From: Propionibacteriaceae bacterium
Lineage (GTDB): Bacteria; Actinomycetota; Actinomycetes; Propionibacteriales; Propionibacteriaceae
Length of the DNA stretch: 64,000 bases
NCBI GenBank assembly: GCA_009782915.1
Contig: WRIC01000002.1
Coordinates: 62,001 to 126,000, forward strand
Direction: 5' to 3'
In this document: in pieces, positions 18,926 through 29,953 of the stretch
Position numbering within the stretch: position 1 is the first letter of the stretch
Layout: each line of letters starts with the position of its first letter
Translations under genes and position numbers: made by a program
The notes under the pieces: generated by a model
Database searches by the model: none
What the model saw: only the letters and a program-made list of their open reading frames with translations
What the model was told of the DNA's origin: nothing

Positions 18926-20194
18926 CTATCCAGGAGTGTCCTGCTCACCAAGTGGGGTTTCATTGCTGGTTTCCTTGCCCGAGGGATCACCCTCGATCGG
19001 TGAACTGGTGAGATCCCTGAGTTGCCCGGCAGAAAGAAGAGCCACCAACAGCGCCAGCAAACCACTCACTGTGGAACAGGCGAAACCCGCGCGGGGAGAA
19101 ATGTGGTCAATTAACAGCCCCGACACAGTCGAACCCACCGACACTCCGATACCAATGGCTGTCCCCAACCAGGCCAAGCCCTCAGTCAACCGTGAACCGG
19201 GAACAAGTTTCCCAATCAACCCATTGGCGTTGATGAAAGTTGGTGCCACCGAGAAACCGACGAGAACCCCGAAAGCCCCCAAGATGAGAGGATTCGGTGC
19301 GATCATCAAAGTCCAAATCGTTGCCCCCAGCAGGCAGACACCCAGGACGTACCTCTTCCATAAGGGACTCGCCCATCCGCGCGTACCATAGAGAAAACCA
19401 CCCACCGCAGAGCCCAAAGAAAAAACCCCCAAGACTATTCCAGCCATGGAGCGCGCCCCCCACTGGCTCGTAGCCGCCACCGTCGTGACATCAATAGAAC
19501 CGAAGACGCTGCCCATAAGGAATCCAACCGCAAGGACAGGAAAGAAACCCGCATACAAAACAATGAACTGATTGTGGGTGTGGGGCCTATCCTGGCGAGG
19601 AGTAACCTTCGGTTCAGTCGCACGAAGAGAATAGAAAATCAGTGCCCCACCGGTGAAAAAGATGACCGGGGCGACCAGACCTGCCACAGGATGAAGACTC
19701 GTGGCAAGCAGGGTAGCCAGAACCGGACCGACAATGAACCCCAACTCGTCCAAGGTGGATTCCAAAGAATACGCGGTGTGCAGGTCGTGGGGGGAAGACA
19801 AAACATTGTTCCAGCGGGCACGCACCATTGCCCCGGGGGAGCCTTGGAAGAAGCCGGCGAGGATCGTGAAAACAAACAACCACGGTAGCGGCGCTTGAAC
19901 CAGGGCCAAGATGACCACCATCGCTAGGGCGGCTGAAGAAATCAGGGCAGCAGGCAGCATGATTCTGCGTTGGCCGAAACGGTCAACCATGTTGGAGAGG
20001 ATTGCGGTGCCAATAGCCCAGGCGATCGCGTTAGACGCGGTGAGACCTCCAGCCAACCCGTACTGCCCATAGAGGCCGGAAGCCATCATGACGATCCCGA
20101 TGCCCACCATGGTCCCACCGAAGCGCGCCATGAGCCCGGCAGCACAGAAAGCTAGTGCCCCGGGAACCCTCAAAACTCGTAGATAGGCGCGCAC
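18926..20194 (-). CDS. MFS transporter (GTG start inferred)
   Basis: VRAYLRVLRVPGALAFCAAGLMARFGGTMVGIGIVMM...; about 12 TM; ORF-track start lies too far upstream. Confidence 0.85.
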   Translation of the reverse strand: MRAYLRVLRVPGALAFCAAGLMARFGGTMVGIGIVMMASGLYGQYGLAGGLTASNAIAWAIGTAILSNMVDRFGQRRIMLPAALISSAALAMVVILALVQAPLPWLFVFTILAGFFQGSPGAMVRARWNNVLSSPHDLHTAYSLESTLDELGFIVGPVLATLLATSLHPVAGLVAPVIFFTGGALIFYSLRATEPKVTPRQDRPHTHNQFIVLYAGFFPVLAVGFLMGSVFGSIDVTTVAATSQWGARSMAGIVLGVFSLGSAVGGFLYGTRGWASPLWKRYVLGVCLLGATIWTLMIAPNPLILGAFGVLVGFSVAPTFINANGLIGKLVPGSRLTEGLAWLGTAIGIGVSVGSTVSGLLIDHISPRAGFACSTVSGLLALLVALLSAGQLRDLTSSPIEGDPSGKETSNETPLGEQDTPG

Positions 20195-20529
20195 ATCCCC
20201 TAGCTTGCCACACCTTGGTGGTCCTGGGTACGAAGTGGTGCGTCCCAAAAATAGTGGACCCCCCCACATTGTGTACTGGAGGGTATAGAGTGAAGCCGTC
20301 AAAGACGATCTTCGTCGTGGTTTCCGATCGCGCGACGCGGAGATCCTTGGCGAGTGCGCTTGGCACCTCGGGGGGATGTGCAAGCGTGTCACTAGAAATA
20401 GTGTCGGAAGTGGCCCTGGTCTTTTTCGGGATCAGACGGATGGTCTGGCTCGGGAGTGCACCAGGGTCGCCTCCATTTTCAGCCAGGGAACCAACATCCA
20501 CTAGGATCAACTGTGAACCTTGAGAGGGC

Positions 20530-21219
20530 ATGATTATGAATATTATCCGTACGACAGCGGTCGAGTTGACCACGATTCCTGCGATTGCTTACAAGCAGAA
20601 ACTATCCACTGGTGGTGCGGGGTTGAAGATCCAGCGCATGGACACTGATGCGATGGCGATGTTTACTCTCGATCGCCGCAGTGGGGAAGGTGTTCCGTAT
20701 GGAAAATATGACGAATCTCTCTTCCCAGCTGAAGCTGTCACCGAAGCCAAGGATCTGACCCTCGGGCTTCCCTATACTTCCCGTGGCAAGATTAAAGTCA
20801 AGATCACCAAGAAGCCGGCAGAGAAGAATGATCCTGCCGATGACATCTTCCATGACGAGGATGTGACTGAGGCCGAAGTCGACAAGGTCGATATGGTTCA
20901 TAGCCCCGAGTACGACGCGATCCTTCAAGAGTTCCTCTCTGATGAGGGCAAGCTCAATTATCTTGTCATGAACAAGGATTTCATTCAGTTTGCTTCACGG
21001 TCCACGATGGTGGGGCAGATGATCGGTGAGCGCGCAAGCGACAAAGAGATTCTCTACTATGTGGTGGGTAGTCGTGCGATCAACCTGTCGGGCCGCAAAG
21101 AGTCATTGTCCCCCCAGGAGATCGAAGGTTTGATTGAAACCCTCGATGAGATCAATCCTCGTAGCGCATTCAAGGAGTTGTCCCTCCACATTCGCCAGAT
21201 GCTCGCCCGCAGCAAGTAA
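20530..21219 (+). CDS. Hypothetical protein upstream of the str operon
   Basis: 229-aa ORF with good codon usage; no family recognised. Confidence 0.7.
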   Translation: MIMNIIRTTAVELTTIPAIAYKQKLSTGGAGLKIQRMDTDAMAMFTLDRRSGEGVPYGKYDESLFPAEAVTEAKDLTLGLPYTSRGKIKVKITKKPAEKNDPADDIFHDEDVTEAEVDKVDMVHSPEYDAILQEFLSDEGKLNYLVMNKDFIQFASRSTMVGQMIGERASDKEILYYVVGSRAINLSGRKESLSPQEIEGLIETLDEINPRSAFKELSLHIRQMLARSK

Positions 21220-21407
21220 CTGTGTGACAAGGTGCCTGCTCCCTTGTGACTTGGTCAAGTTGACCGAGTTGGCATACTGGGACTAAAGTTGCTTGTTGGT
21301 TTGGTCCTACCAGCCTCATGGGCGCGTGTCCGTGAGTGGGATCGACCCGCTCAACTTCTGACGGTTCGCCAGAACTAATCATGATTGCACAGAAAAGGGA
21401 ATCCTAG

Positions 21408-21779
21408 GTGCCTACTATTCAGCAGTTGGTCCGCAAAGGCAGGGCCGACAAAGTCTCTAAGACGAAGACGCCTGCCCTGAAGGGCTCGCCTCAGCGTCGT
21501 GGTGTGTGCACACGTGTGTACACCACCACCCCCAAGAAACCAAACTCTGCCCTGCGGAAGGTCGCCCGTGTGCGCCTGTCCTCGGGTGTGGAAGTCACCG
21601 CGTATATTCCTGGGGTTGGCCACAACCTCCAAGAGCACTCCATGGTGCTCGTTCGCGGTGGTCGTGTGAAGGATCTTCCTGGTGTTCGCTACAAGATCAT
21701 CCGCGGCGCACTCGACACCCAAGCTGTCAAGAACCGTAAGCAGGCCCGCAGCCGCTATGGTGCGAAGAAGGAGAAGTAA
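21408..21779 (+). CDS. rpsL: 30S ribosomal protein S12 (GTG start)
   Basis: [31 protein letters not shown]. Confidence 0.98.
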   Translation: MPTIQQLVRKGRADKVSKTKTPALKGSPQRRGVCTRVYTTTPKKPNSALRKVARVRLSSGVEVTAYIPGVGHNLQEHSMVLVRGGRVKDLPGVRYKIIRGALDTQAVKNRKQARSRYGAKKEK

Positions 21780-22252
21780 TGCCTCGTAAGGGTCCAGCGC
21801 AAAAGCGTCCCATCGTCATTGATCCCGTCTACGGGTCACCCCTGGTCTCCCAGCTCGTCTCCAAGATCCTGCTCAAGGGCAAGAAGACTGTTGCACAAAA
21901 CATCGTCTACACCGCTTTGGAGGGGACACGCGAAAAGACTGGTGGAGCTGACCCCGTACAAACCCTCAAGCGCGCTCTTGATAACGTACGCCCCGGCATC
22001 GAGGTTAAGTCCCGCCGTGTGGGTGGTGCGACCTATCAGGTGCCGGTCGAGGTGAAGCCCGCTCGCGCTAATACTCTGGCGATGAGATGGCTGGTGTCGT
22101 TTTCTCGTGCACGCCGTGAGAAAACAATGGCTGAGAGACTCCGCAACGAGATTCTTGACGCCGCTAATGGCTTGGGTGCTTCCGTGAAGCGTCGCGAAGA
22201 CACCCACAAAATGGCTGAGGCTAACCGCGCCTTTGCCCATTATCGCTGGTAA
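21779..22252 (+). CDS. rpsG: 30S ribosomal protein S7
   Basis: [36 protein letters not shown].. Confidence 0.98.
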   Translation: MPRKGPAQKRPIVIDPVYGSPLVSQLVSKILLKGKKTVAQNIVYTALEGTREKTGGADPVQTLKRALDNVRPGIEVKSRRVGGATYQVPVEVKPARANTLAMRWLVSFSRARREKTMAERLRNEILDAANGLGASVKRREDTHKMAEANRAFAHYRW

Positions 22253-22390
22253 GAATAGGGCCTTCGCCCTGCTTTCCAGGATCAACGACGATACCTCGGG
22301 TGGAAAACATCCGGGGTATCTGTGCGGTCAGGGGCAAACACCCCGCAGGTGAGGATTTCCTCACACACGTATAGCAAGAAGAGGAAGATC

Positions 22391-24502
22391 GTGGCTATAG
22401 AACTGACAACGGACCTGACGAAGGTACGCAATATCGGCATCATGGCGCACATTGATGCTGGCAAGACAACAACCACGGAACGCATCCTGTTCTACACGGG
22501 CATCAACTACAAGATCGGTGAGGTCCACGATGGCGCGGCCACCATGGACTGGATGGAGCAGGAGCAGGAGCGTGGCATCACGATCACCTCAGCTGCGACC
22601 ACCTGTTTCTGGAAAAACCACCAGATCAACATCATTGACACCCCCGGTCACGTGGACTTCACCATGGAGGTGGAACGCTCTTTGCGTATCCTCGATGGGG
22701 CTGTGGCGGTTTTTGATGGTGTTGCGGGTGTGGAGCCCCAGTCGCAGACTGTGTGGCGTCAAGCAGTACGCTACGAGGTTCCCCGTATTTGCTATATCAA
22801 CAAGCTTGACCGTACGGGCGCTAGCTTCGATTTCTGTTTGAAAACCATCAAGGAACGCCTCCAGGCAACCCCTTTGGTGATCCAACTTCCTATTGGCGCT
22901 GAGGCGAGTTTCCTCGGTGTGGTTGACCTGTTGGAGATGCGGGCTTTGACTTGGCGTGGGGAAACCAAGATCGGTGAGGATTACGCGATTGAAGAGATCC
23001 CCGCTGACATGGTGGATCGGGCTAAAGAGGCTCGTGGCGAGTTGATTCATACTCTGGCGGATGTGGATGATGAGTTCGCGGAAATCTGGTTGGAACGTGA
23101 AGAGACCGGTGAGGATTACACGATCGAGGAGATCAAAGCTGGTCTTCGTCGCGCCGTACTGGCTAACGCAGCAAACGTTGTGGTGTGTGGCACCTCGAAG
23201 ATGAATAAGGGTGTTCAACCGCTGTTGGATGCTGTCAATGATTATCTTCCTTCACCACTGGATGTGCCTGCTATCAAGGGTTTCAAGCCTGGTGATGAGA
23301 CCACAGTGATGGAACGTCAGCCCAGTAATGACGAGCCTTTGTCCGTACTGGCTTTCAAGATTGCTGCTGATCCTCACCTGGGTCGCCTGACTTTCGTACG
23401 CGTTTATTCTGGTGTGCTCAAGGCGGGCCAGGCCCTGCTGAACTCGACGAAGGGACGCAAGGAACGCATCGGCAAGATTTACCAGATGCATGCTAACAAG
23501 CGTGAAGAGGTCGAAGCAATGGGTACGGGCATGATTTGCGCGGTGATGGGGTTGAAGGACACCACCACCGGTGAGACCCTGTGTGACCCAGCCCATCCGA
23601 TTCAACTCGAATCCCTGGATTTCCCTTCTCCGGTGATCGAGCAGGCTATCGAGCCGAAGACCAAGGCTGATCAGGAGAAACTCATGACAGCTATCCAAAA
23701 GCTCGCTGAAGAGGACCCGACTTTCCGTGTTCACACCGATGAGGAAACCGGCCAGACGATTATCGCTGGTATGGGTGAGCTTCACTTGGAGATCCTCATT
23801 GATCGCATGAAGCGTGAGTTCAAGGTCGAAGCGAATGTGGGCAAACCCCAGGTGGCGTACCACGAAACCTTGCGCAAGAAGGTCGAGAAGGTCGAATACA
23901 CCCACAAGAAGCAGTCCGGTGGTTCAGGCCAGTACGCATCCGTCATCATTGAGCTGGAACCCAAGGAAGCTGGTACCGGTTATGAATTCGTCAACGCTGT
24001 CACCGGTGGGCGTGTTCCGCGCGAATATATTCCCGCAGTCGACCAGGGTATCCAGGATGCTCTGCAGTTTGGTGTTCTCGCTGGTTATCCTGTCGAAGAT
24101 GTGAAGGTCACGTTGACCGATGGTAAGTCTCACGATGTTGACTCCTCGGAGCTTGCCTTCCGTATCGCTGGTTCGATGGCGTTCAAGGAGGCTGCTCGTC
24201 GTGCTGATCCGGCTTTGCTGGAACCGATGATGAGGGTTGAGGTCACCACCCCGGAGGATTTCTTGGGTACGGTTGTGGGCGACCTGAATTCACGTCGCGG
24301 TCACATCATGTCCATGGATGAGATGCACGGCAACCGCGTGGTGTGTGCCCTCGTACCCCTATCGGAAATGTTCGGATACGTCGGTGATCTGCGCTCCAAA
24401 ACCTCGGGCCAAGCCTCGTACTCCATGGAATTCGACTCCTACCACGAGGCTCCCAAGTCTGTGGCTGAGGAGGTCATCGCGAAGTCCCGCGGTGGCGAAT
24501 AG
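22391..24502 (+). CDS. fusA: Elongation factor G (GTG start)
   Basis: [42 protein letters not shown]. Confidence 0.98.
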   Translation: MAIELTTDLTKVRNIGIMAHIDAGKTTTTERILFYTGINYKIGEVHDGAATMDWMEQEQERGITITSAATTCFWKNHQINIIDTPGHVDFTMEVERSLRILDGAVAVFDGVAGVEPQSQTVWRQAVRYEVPRICYINKLDRTGASFDFCLKTIKERLQATPLVIQLPIGAEASFLGVVDLLEMRALTWRGETKIGEDYAIEEIPADMVDRAKEARGELIHTLADVDDEFAEIWLEREETGEDYTIEEIKAGLRRAVLANAANVVVCGTSKMNKGVQPLLDAVNDYLPSPLDVPAIKGFKPGDETTVMERQPSNDEPLSVLAFKIAADPHLGRLTFVRVYSGVLKAGQALLNSTKGRKERIGKIYQMHANKREEVEAMGTGMICAVMGLKDTTTGETLCDPAHPIQLESLDFPSPVIEQAIEPKTKADQEKLMTAIQKLAEEDPTFRVHTDEETGQTIIAGMGELHLEILIDRMKREFKVEANVGKPQVAYHETLRKKVEKVEYTHKKQSGGSGQYASVIIELEPKEAGTGYEFVNAVTGGRVPREYIPAVDQGIQDALQFGVLAGYPVEDVKVTLTDGKSHDVDSSELAFRIAGSMAFKEAARRADPALLEPMMRVEVTTPEDFLGTVVGDLNSRRGHIMSMDEMHGNRVVCALVPLSEMFGYVGDLRSKTSGQASYSMEFDSYHEAPKSVAEEVIAKSRGGE

Positions 24503-24687
24503 ACAAGGTTTGTCCCAGAAAACTGGGAGAAAACCCCTGGTTATTTGACTTACCTACCTTGTGTGGGAAAGACTAGGGGAGTGTGCGCTCGACCTTGAGC
24601 TCGCACACAACTCATTAGCGCGCGTGAGAACCCTCACCTGCGTCCACCAGCCCCGCATATGCGTGGCAATACCGAAGAGGAGCCCAA

Positions 24688-25881
24688 GTGGCAAAGGCCA
24701 AGTTCGAGCGGACTAAGCCGCACTGCAATATCGGCACCATCGGGCATATCGACCACGGCAAGACCACGCTCACCGCGGCGATTACCATGGCGCTTCATGA
24801 TAAGTATCCCGAATTGAATGCTGTCTCTGCGTTCGATCAGATTGATAAGGCGCCCGAAGAGCGCCAGCGGGGTATTACCATCTCGATCGCTCACGTCGAA
24901 TACCAGACGGAAGCGCGTCACTATGCCCACGTTGACTGCCCAGGACACGCTGACTATGTGAAAAACATGATCACCGGTGCCGCACAGATGGACGGCGCAA
25001 TCCTGGTGGTGGCTGCCACTGATGGCCCGATGCCACAAACCCGCGAGCATGTTCTGTTGGCCCGCCAGGTGGGTGTGCCCGCCATGGTGGTGGCACTCAA
25101 CAAGTGCGACATGGTGGACGATGAGGATCTCATTGAACTAGTGGAGATGGAAGTACGTGAACTTCTGTCCTCCCAGGAATTTGATGGCGACAGCTGCCCA
25201 GTGGTTCGTACCGCTGCGTACCCCGCCATGGAAGGCGACGCGAAGTGGAAAGAAACCGTCCTGGAGCTCATGCAGGCCGTTGACGATTACATTCCACAAC
25301 CCCCTCGCGACACCGAGAAGCCCTTCCTGATGCCTATCGAGGATGTCTTCACGATCACAGGCCGTGGCACTGTTGTCACCGGTCGTATCGAGCGCGGGAT
25401 CATCAACACTGGTGAAACCGTTGACATCATCGGTATCCGTGACCAGAAGCAGTCCACCACCATCACTGGTGTGGAAATGTTCCGCAAGATCCTCGACGAG
25501 GGTCGTGCAGGCGAGAACGTTGGACTGTTGCTGCGTGGAACGAAGAAGGACGAGGTTGAGCGCGGCATGGTCGTGTGCAAGCCTGGTTCCGTGACCCCTC
25601 ACACCGAGTTTGAGGGTAACGTCTACGTGCTCACCAAGGAAGAGGGTGGCCGTCACAAGCCCTTCTTCACCAACTATTCACCTCAGTTCTATTTCCGCAC
25701 CACGGATGTGACCGGCATGGTTCAACTTCCGGAGGGTACGGAAATGGTGATGCCTGGGGACACCACAGACATGTCGGTTGTGCTGAACAAGCCCATCGCC
25801 ATGGAAGAGGGTCTCAAGTTTGCTATCCGTGAAGGCGGTCGTACCGTCGGCGCGGGTCGTGTCACCAAGATTAATAAGTAA
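24688..25881 (+). CDS. tuf: Elongation factor Tu (GTG start)
   Basis: [71 protein letters not shown]. Confidence 0.98.
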   Translation: MAKAKFERTKPHCNIGTIGHIDHGKTTLTAAITMALHDKYPELNAVSAFDQIDKAPEERQRGITISIAHVEYQTEARHYAHVDCPGHADYVKNMITGAAQMDGAILVVAATDGPMPQTREHVLLARQVGVPAMVVALNKCDMVDDEDLIELVEMEVRELLSSQEFDGDSCPVVRTAAYPAMEGDAKWKETVLELMQAVDDYIPQPPRDTEKPFLMPIEDVFTITGRGTVVTGRIERGIINTGETVDIIGIRDQKQSTTITGVEMFRKILDEGRAGENVGLLLRGTKKDEVERGMVVCKPGSVTPHTEFEGNVYVLTKEEGGRHKPFFTNYSPQFYFRTTDVTGMVQLPEGTEMVMPGDTTDMSVVLNKPIAMEEGLKFAIREGGRTVGAGRVTKINK

Positions 25882-25897
25882 CTAACCACCTCCAATA

Positions 25898-25935
25898 CAA
25901 AGAACCTCGCACCTCCCTGGGTGCGGGGTTCTTTG
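25898..25935 (+). terminator. Rho-independent-like terminator after tuf
   Basis: CAAAGAACCTCGCACC-TCCCTG-GGTGCGGGGTTCTTTG. Confidence 0.8.
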
Positions 25936-25979
25936 CTTAGCATGACAAACCGGGACGCAGGTGTGTTTGCCCCACCCCC

Positions 25980-26600
25980 GTCATTCCGTGCGTAGTCACG
26001 GAATCCAGACTCCATAGTCCCACTGCGGTCATTCCGTGCGTTGTCACGGAATCCAGATTCCATAGTCCCACTGCGGTCATTCCGTGTGTAGTCACGGAAT
26101 CCAGATTCCATAGTCCCACTGCGGTCATTCCGTGTGTAGTCACGGAATCCAGATTCCATAGTCCCGCTCCGGTCATTCCGTGTGTAGTCACGGAATCCAG
26201 ACTCCACAGTCCCACCCCCGTCATTCCGTGCGTAGTCACGGAATCCAGACTCCATAGTCCCACTCCGGTCATTCCGTGTGTAGTCACGGAATCCAGACTC
26301 CACAGTCGTAAAAATGTGGATTCTGGACCCTGCGACTTCGCGCAGGGTGACCGAGTTAGACCCTGCGACTTCGCGCAGGGTGACCGGGTTAGACCGTGTG
26401 ACTTCGCGCAGGGTGACCGGGTTAGACCGTGTGACTTCGCGCAGGGTGACCGAGTTAGACCCTGCGACTCGCAACAACTCCCGCGTCACCCTGCGGAGCG
26501 GAGCGACTCGCAACAACTCTCGCGTCACCCTGCGGAGCGGAGCGACTCGCAGGGTCCAGACTACCTAGTTGTTCGACTGTGGGTTCTGGATTCCTGCCAA
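25980..26600. repeat. REP-like locus E: seven 48-bp left-arm units, four 33-bp right-arm units, then further arm copies
   Basis: 48-bp units start at 25980, 26028, 26076, 26124, 26172, 26220, 26268; 33-bp GACCCTGCGACTTCGCGCAGGGTGACCGAGTTA-type units start at 26326, 26359, 26392, 26425. Confidence 0.95.
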
Positions 26601-26686
26601 GTCGCTTTGCTCCGCGGACGAAAGACACCCCAACCGTCGGCATTTGGCACGCCCCCTGTTTGTCCTACAGGCGTAGAGTAGGGGGT

Positions 26687-28090
26687 ATGAGTAGCAACCT
26701 TGATCGGAAGAACAGATGGACTTTTTCGGTGGGGACTCTGGGGCGCGACATGGTGTACATCCTGATCTCGATGTTTTTGGTGAATTATCTGATTGATCTT
26801 CAACTCGACTCCAAGGTTTTTGCTGCGGTGTCAACGCTGATCCTCGCGGCCCGGCTCTTTGATGCGGTCATGGATTTCGTGATGGGGTCGATTGTGGATA
26901 ACACCCGCTCGCGGTGGGGGCACTACAAACCGTGGATTTTCGCTGGCATGCTCGCTTCGGGGGTTTTCACGATCCTGCTCTTCACTGATCTGGGGTTATC
27001 GGGTGCAGGTTTTGTGATCGTCTTCGCTGGCATCTACCTGATGTGGGGGTTGAGCTGGACGATGAACGACATCCCGTACTGGTCTCTCATGCCAGCCCTC
27101 ACCCTCGACCAAAAGGAACGCGAAAGAATCAGTGCGCGTGCCAAAATCTTCGCCACTATTGGTACCTTCGCTGTGGTGGTGGCTATCGTGCCCTTCGTCG
27201 AGGCTCTCACCCCACGAGTTGGAATGAGCAGATCCTGGTTGCTGTTCGCAGTGATTGTTGTCGCGGTTATGACTTTCTTCCAGTCGGTCACCCTCCTAGG
27301 AACCAAGGAACCAGATCTCGTTGTCGAGCAGGACAAAGTCAGCGCCAGGGAAGTCTTCCAGGTGGTGGCGAAAAACGATCAACTTCTGTGGACAGCCGTC
27401 GCCATGGTTTGTTTCATGACCGGGTATCTCACCTTGTCGAGTTTTGGGGTGAAATATTTCGAACACATCTATGGCAACAAGGACATGTTTTCTCCCTTTG
27501 GCGCGGTCATGGGTGTGGGCATGATTTTAGGGTACGTGCTGTTCCCTGTCCTGCGGGCGCGGATGTCACGCCGTACCCTCTACACGCTGGCAACAGCCCT
27601 CGTGGTCACAGGGTACGTGATCTTCTTTTTTGCCCCACCCAACATCCTCATCGTCGGTGTGGCCGCATTGTTGCTCTTCTTTGGAACCGCGGTCATCATC
27701 GTACTCATGTTGGTGTTCATCTCTGACACCATCGACTACGGTCATTGGAAACTCGGTAGACGCAACACCGCCCTCACCTTCGCTCTGCAACCCTTCATCT
27801 CAAAGGTCGGCGCTGCCCTCGGTACGATGATTGTGGCGATGACCGCTATAGCCACCGGCCTCAACCAGCTCACCGATGATCAACTCGATGGATACATCCT
27901 GGGTGCTTCGGATCAACTCACCTTCAAACTCATCATGATGGGCTTGCCGTTGGTTCTCACACTAGTGGGATACGGAATCTATCGCTGGAAGTATAGAATT
28001 GATGAAGCTTTCCACGCCCAAATCCTCGCCGATCTTTCAGAGCGTGGACAACTCATCGACGAAGCAGTGGAGTCATCTAAGGAGGCATGA
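26687..28090 (+). CDS. GPH-family (glycoside-pentoside-hexuronide:cation) MFS transporter
   Basis: FSVGTLGRDMVYILISMFLVNYLID; FDAVMDFVMGSIVDNTRSRWGHYKPWIF. Confidence 0.9.
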   Translation: MSSNLDRKNRWTFSVGTLGRDMVYILISMFLVNYLIDLQLDSKVFAAVSTLILAARLFDAVMDFVMGSIVDNTRSRWGHYKPWIFAGMLASGVFTILLFTDLGLSGAGFVIVFAGIYLMWGLSWTMNDIPYWSLMPALTLDQKERERISARAKIFATIGTFAVVVAIVPFVEALTPRVGMSRSWLLFAVIVVAVMTFFQSVTLLGTKEPDLVVEQDKVSAREVFQVVAKNDQLLWTAVAMVCFMTGYLTLSSFGVKYFEHIYGNKDMFSPFGAVMGVGMILGYVLFPVLRARMSRRTLYTLATALVVTGYVIFFFAPPNILIVGVAALLLFFGTAVIIVLMLVFISDTIDYGHWKLGRRNTALTFALQPFISKVGAALGTMIVAMTAIATGLNQLTDDQLDGYILGASDQLTFKLIMMGLPLVLTLVGYGIYRWKYRIDEAFHAQILADLSERGQLIDEAVESSKEA

Positions 28091-29103
28091 TGAACATACC
28101 TGATCCTATGACCGCCCCGCCTATTCGCTGGGGGATTCTTGGACCGGGCGGTATCGCTCATCGTTTCGCCCAGGAGGTCACCAAACATACCGCGTCACAG
28201 ATTGTCGCTGTCGGGTCTCGAGATATTGATCGGGCGCGCAGTTTCATTGACCAGGAGTTGCCAGGCATGGGTGTACGCGCCTATGGGTCTTACGCCGAGA
28301 TGATTACCGATCAGTGGGTGGAGGCTGTCTATATCGCTAGTCCCCATTCGGAGCATCTCGCTCATGCGACTCTTGCCCTCCAGGTGGGTAAACCGATTCT
28401 GGTGGAGAAAGCTTTCGCTTTGAATGCACACCAGGCCACCGAGATTTTCAACCTGGCCTCGGAGAGGAAACTGTTTGTTATGGAAGCCATGTGGAGTCGC
28501 TTCCTGCCCCACTATCAGGCGATCAAAGCCCTGGTGGAATCCGGTGAACTGGGCGAGGTGACCTCGATTGTGGGTGTCCATTCGCAGTCGCTGAACATGG
28601 ACCCAAGTTTCCGGTTGATGAACCCACTCTTGGGTGGTGGGGCTCTTCTCGACCTTGGGGTTTATCCGCTGTCGCTCATCCACTGGTTGTGGGGGATGCC
28701 GCAGCGGATCAAAGCAACAGGCTCGCTCAGTGCGACGGGTGTTGATCTGAGGGAGTCTATTTCTTTGTGGTACGCCGATCGACTTGCGATGGCTTACGCC
28801 GACATGGGTTCCGCGGGCAAGAGTTCCTTGCAGATTGTGGGGACCAAAGCCCGCTTGGAGGTCGATGATTGGTTTTTCACTCCCCAAGATTTGATTTTCA
28901 CCTCAGCTCAGGGGGTTCAGCAGGTGATTCCTACCCGTGTTGATGGTGGTTTCCAATACCAGGTCGCGGAGGCTGCCCGCTGTATCACCGCAGGTGCACC
29001 CATGTCGGCTATCATGCCGTGGACTCACACGGTAGAGGTGTTGCAGATCATGGATGAGGTACGTCGACAGCTGGGGGTGAGATACCCTCAGGAGATGGCT
29101 TAG
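28087..29103 (+). CDS. Gfo/Idh/MocA-family oxidoreductase
   Basis: IRWGILGPGGIAHRFAQEV; VEAVYIASPHSEHLAHATLALQVGKPILVEKAFALNAHQA. Confidence 0.93.
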   Translation: MMNIPDPMTAPPIRWGILGPGGIAHRFAQEVTKHTASQIVAVGSRDIDRARSFIDQELPGMGVRAYGSYAEMITDQWVEAVYIASPHSEHLAHATLALQVGKPILVEKAFALNAHQATEIFNLASERKLFVMEAMWSRFLPHYQAIKALVESGELGEVTSIVGVHSQSLNMDPSFRLMNPLLGGGALLDLGVYPLSLIHWLWGMPQRIKATGSLSATGVDLRESISLWYADRLAMAYADMGSAGKSSLQIVGTKARLEVDDWFFTPQDLIFTSAQGVQQVIPTRVDGGFQYQVAEAARCITAGAPMSAIMPWTHTVEVLQIMDEVRRQLGVRYPQEMA

Positions 29104-29953
29104 TTGGCGGAGGCCGTACCACCAGATACATGGCCACGAGGATCGTAGCGGCCCCGAAAGCAAACAACCAGGTGGGGTGTTCCCCTCCGAATAGGATGGC
29201 AAAGAAGGTCGCCCAGAGGGGTTCTGAACACATGATGACCGCGGCTTTGGGCGCTTCGATGTGGCTTTGAGCCCAGGTTTGAATGAGCAGGGCCAGTCCA
29301 CCACAGATGACCGCAAGATAGATCATCCACACCCAATCGGTGGTGGTGGGCGGAAGGGTGATCCCTCCCGGTAGGGCAAACAGAAAGAAGAGTGCAGTCA
29401 TCGACAGCGATTGTGCCAGGGTGAGAGCTCCTGCCTCTTGTGGGGTTGACCATAAGCCGAGTAACACGATGTGCAGTGCATAGATCACAGCGCAGACTAT
29501 GGTGAGTAGCTCCCCTGTTCCGATGATGGTGTCTGCACTGGGTCGGATAGTTAACACAGCCAAACCGATGGTGGCCAATCCGACAGCCACCCACACCCAG
29601 CGATGGACTTTGATACGGAAAATGATCAGTCCAAGTACGGGTGTGAACACGACATAGAGCCCGGTGAGAAACCCGGAAATTGAGGCGGAGGTACGCGCCA
29701 AACCGAAGGTTTGCACGAGTTGTGCTGTTCCATAGATCAAACCGAGCAGGATCCCATGGATGAGGGTGCGCCGGCTCATCTTCCATGATCGAGCGAAGAT
29801 GATCGCAAGCACCACAGTGGAAATCAAAAACCGCACGAAGAGGAAATCTGTTTCCGGCAGAACGGTGAGTATTCTTTTGGTGGAGAAGAAGGTTGACCCC
29901 CACACGATAGCGAGGATCATGAGGGACAGTGGGGCGAGGCGTTTAGCCAGCAT
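29048..29953 (-). CDS. EamA/DMT-family transporter
   Basis: About 10 TM, two EamA repeats; [13 protein letters not shown]. Confidence 0.88.
   Translation of the reverse strand: MLAKRLAPLSLMILAIVWGSTFFSTKRILTVLPETDFLFVRFLISTVVLAIIFARSWKMSRRTLIHGILLGLIYGTAQLVQTFGLARTSASISGFLTGLYVVFTPVLGLIIFRIKVHRWVWVAVGLATIGLAVLTIRPSADTIIGTGELLTIVCAVIYALHIVLLGLWSTPQEAGALTLAQSLSMTALFFLFALPGGITLPPTTTDWVWMIYLAVICGGLALLIQTWAQSHIEAPKAAVIMCSEPLWATFFAILFGGEHPTWLFAFGAATILVAMYLVVRPPPTKPSPEGISPPAVDVPHP

Noticed and set aside
25980-26315. Possible CRISPR array
   Set aside because: Units are near-identical over their full 48 bp with no variable spacers and no cas genes.
25722-26528. Repetitive ORFs (268 aa and 116 aa, minus strand; 84-121 aa, plus strand) over the tuf downstream region
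   Set aside because: They translate the 48-bp and 33-bp hairpin arrays, whose periods are multiples of three and so keep several frames open; no RBS or domain.
26893-26901. TGTGGATAA (reverse TTATCCACA) as another Tad-type regulatory site
   Set aside because: Single box inside the GPH transporter CDS without a partner box at 30-31 bp.
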